From positions 1 through 40,703 of the forward strand of contig NZ_JAKEIP010000054.1 in NCBI RefSeq assembly GCF_021474425.1: a stretch of DNA of 40,703 nucleotides. Direction: 5' to 3'. The DNA is from Streptomyces muensis (GTDB taxonomy: Bacteria; Actinomycetota; Actinomycetes; Streptomycetales; Streptomycetaceae). A program made the translations under genes and the position numbers. Positions within the stretch are counted from its first letter, which is position 1; each line of letters opens with the position of its first letter. Below are positions 39,603-40,703 of this stretch, one piece after another. Under the pieces are notes generated by a model. The model did no database searches. It saw only the letters and a program-made list of their open reading frames with translations, and was not told the origin of the DNA.

Positions 39603-40400
39603 ATGACGTCGCTCCCGCATGATCGCTACTGTGCCGAAATCGCCCACCAGGTCGGACTGTTGAGGGCCGTGGTGACTTCCGGCGCCGATCTGTCCGCCAC
39701 CGTGCCGACCTGCCCGGACTGGTCACTGGAGCAGCTCGTACGGCATACGGGCGGCGCCCTGCGCTGGGTGGAGCTGATGGTGCGGACGCGGGCGCAGGAG
39801 GAGATCGAGGAGGAGCAGGTGCCGGGGGCCGCCGGCCCCGACGGCGAGGGCGACGCCGCCGCGCTCGACGCGTGGCTCGCGGAGACCGGAGAAATGATCG
39901 TCGCCGCGCTGCGGGAGGCCGGTCCGGACGCCAAGGTGTGGAGCTGGACCGGGGAGTGCGACGCCGGGTTCTGGGCCCGCCGTATGACCCACGAGATCAC
40001 GATCCATCGCGCGGACGCGACGCTCGCCGCCGGACTGCCCTACGAGGTCGCGCCGGACATCGCCGCCGACGCGATCGACGAGTGGCTGGAGATCGTCGAG
40101 TGGGCCCAGCGGACCCTGCCGGACGATCCGGCGCGGGAGCTTCGGCGGCCGGGCAGCAGCATCCATCTGCATGCCACCGACAACACCCCCGAGGTGAACG
40201 CGGAGTGGTTCGTCGACCTCTCCGAGGAGGTCATCGCCTGGCGGCGCGGCCACGAGAAGGCGACCGTCGCGCTTCGGGGCGACCTCACCGCCGTACTCCT
40301 CGCCTTCTACCGTCGACTGCCGCTGGACAGCGCCGAGTTGGAGGTCCTTGGCGAGCGGGAGCTGCTGGAGTTCTGGCTGGAGCGGGCGACCTTCGGCTGA
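39603..40400 (+). CDS. Maleylpyruvate isomerase family (mycothiol-dependent, DinB-like fold) protein
   Basis: This is a 265-residue protein with an N-terminal MDMPI/DinB-like four-helix bundle. Candidate metal ligands are the His in EQLVRHTGGALRWVELMV, a mid-protein Glu, and the His pair in MTHEITIHRADA, the usual three-ligand pattern. Family phrases TCPDWSLEQLVRH and the C-terminal domain EWFVDLSEEVIAWRRG are clear. Members use mycothiol, the actinobacterial thiol, in isomerase or transferase reactions. The substrate is not known. It follows thiQ by 25 bp but has its own -10 box and is probably leaderless. Confidence 0.88.
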   Translation: MTSLPHDRYCAEIAHQVGLLRAVVTSGADLSATVPTCPDWSLEQLVRHTGGALRWVELMVRTRAQEEIEEEQVPGAAGPDGEGDAAALDAWLAETGEMIVAALREAGPDAKVWSWTGECDAGFWARRMTHEITIHRADATLAAGLPYEVAPDIAADAIDEWLEIVEWAQRTLPDDPARELRRPGSSIHLHATDNTPEVNAEWFVDLSEEVIAWRRGHEKATVALRGDLTAVLLAFYRRLPLDSAELEVLGERELLEFWLERATFG

Positions 40401-40442
40401 CAGGCAGAGGCACGCACCTCCGGCAGCCGTACGGCATGCGAA

Positions 40443-40473
40443 TGGCCCGCCCCCGGGGGAAGGGGACGGGCCA
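40443..40473. terminator. Bidirectional terminator at the right-hand convergence
   Basis: TGGCCCG at 40443-40449 pairs with CGGGCCA at 40467-40473, with CCCC at 40451-40454 pairing GGGG at 40462-40465 inside. It lies between the + strand gene ending at 40400 and the - strand gene ending at 40500. Confidence 0.75.
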
Positions 40474-40499
40474 CAAGGGTGTCGCTGTGTGCGGGCGGG

Positions 40500-40703
40500 T
40501 CAGCGGTCGCTGCTCGCCCCGCGACGGCGCAGGCCGAAGAAGACGGCGCCGCCACCGACCGCGACCAGGGCGACCGCGATGCCGGCGATCAGGCCGGTGT
40601 TGGAGTTCGCACCGGTCTCGGCGAGGTTGGAGTCGTCGTTCGCCGGGGACGGGGCGCTGCTGGCCGTGTCCGCGGGGGCGGTGCTCTCGCTCTGGGAGGG
40701 GGT
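40500..40703 (-). CDS. C-terminus of a LAETG sortase substrate (5' end outside window)
   Basis: The - strand frame enters from the right edge and stops at 40500. The 67 visible residues are a Ser/Ala/Pro/Asp-rich spacer (STAPADTASSAPSPANDDSN), then the sorting signal LAETG, then a hydrophobic helix (GLIAGIAVALVAVGGGAVFF), and a positive end GLRRRGASSDR. This order is the cell-wall sorting signal. The Ala in LAxTG points to class E sortases, which anchor chaplins and other surface proteins in Streptomyces. The identity of the outer domain lies outside the window. Confidence 0.85.
   Translation of the reverse strand, partial: TPSQSESTAPADTASSAPSPANDDSNLAETGANSNTGLIAGIAVALVAVGGGAVFFGLRRRGASSDR

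Noticed and set aside
36731..39604. Long open - strand frame opposite the thiBPQ operon
   Set aside because: It is antisense to thiP and thiQ with Arg/His/Pro-rich low-information sequence, so it is a shadow of the real genes.

Overview
The window is about 40.7 kb of very GC-rich chromosome whose gene content and order match the conserved core of a Streptomyces genome. The diagnostic genes are nsdA, whiG, four adjacent type I signal peptidase genes, amtB-glnK-glnD, and a LAETG-type sortase substrate. Nearly all genes lie on the + strand. I see no phage, plasmid, insertion sequence, CRISPR array, tRNA, rRNA or defence island. The window looks like housekeeping DNA with interesting regulatory detail, not a new multi-gene system.

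Region by region: (1) 1-10022 carries the 3' part of ftsY, a stand-alone primase-polymerase-like domain on the - strand, nsdA, the nitrogen operon amtB-glnK-glnD under a GlnR box, and ffh. FtsY and Ffh are the two GTPases of co-translational membrane targeting. (2) 10023-15480 carries an FtsH-type membrane protease, a - strand methyltransferase, a divergent prolyl-tRNA synthetase of the eukaryote/archaeal type, and a SprT-like zinc protein. (3) 15588-22013 holds the ribosome and tRNA-modification genes rpsP-khpA-rimM-trmD-rplS, followed by four type I signal peptidases. (4) 22003-28824 holds a NUDIX hydrolase, a DUF2469 protein, yraN-comM-dprA, the sporulation sigma factor whiG, a TetR regulator and an M23-like exported protein. 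(5) 28866-33879 is the translation and lipid block rpsB-tsf-pyrH-frr-cdsA. (6) 33934-40703 holds an SRPBCC protein, rlmN, a TPP riboswitch driving thiB-thiP-thiQ, a mycothiol-type DinB-fold protein, and the C-terminus of a cell-wall anchored protein on the - strand.

The genes group around a few themes: membrane targeting and export (ftsY, ffh, ftsH, the four signal peptidases, cdsA), translation (rpsP, rimM, trmD, rplS, rpsB, tsf, frr, proS, rlmN), nitrogen control, DNA uptake and processing (yraN, comM, dprA), and development (nsdA, whiG).

The most notable signals outside the genes are: two pairs of DnaA boxes with identical 18-bp spacing, at 22977 and 28866; a degenerate 12-13-bp tandem repeat next to the first pair; a TTA (bldA-type) codon in dprA, the only one I found in frame in this window; several promoters whose -10 box sits 6-9 bp before the start codon, implying leaderless mRNAs; nested hairpins in the rpsB-tsf gap; and a TPP riboswitch followed by a hairpin that would cover the thiB ribosome binding site. 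All product names come from reading motifs and from family knowledge. No database search was possible.
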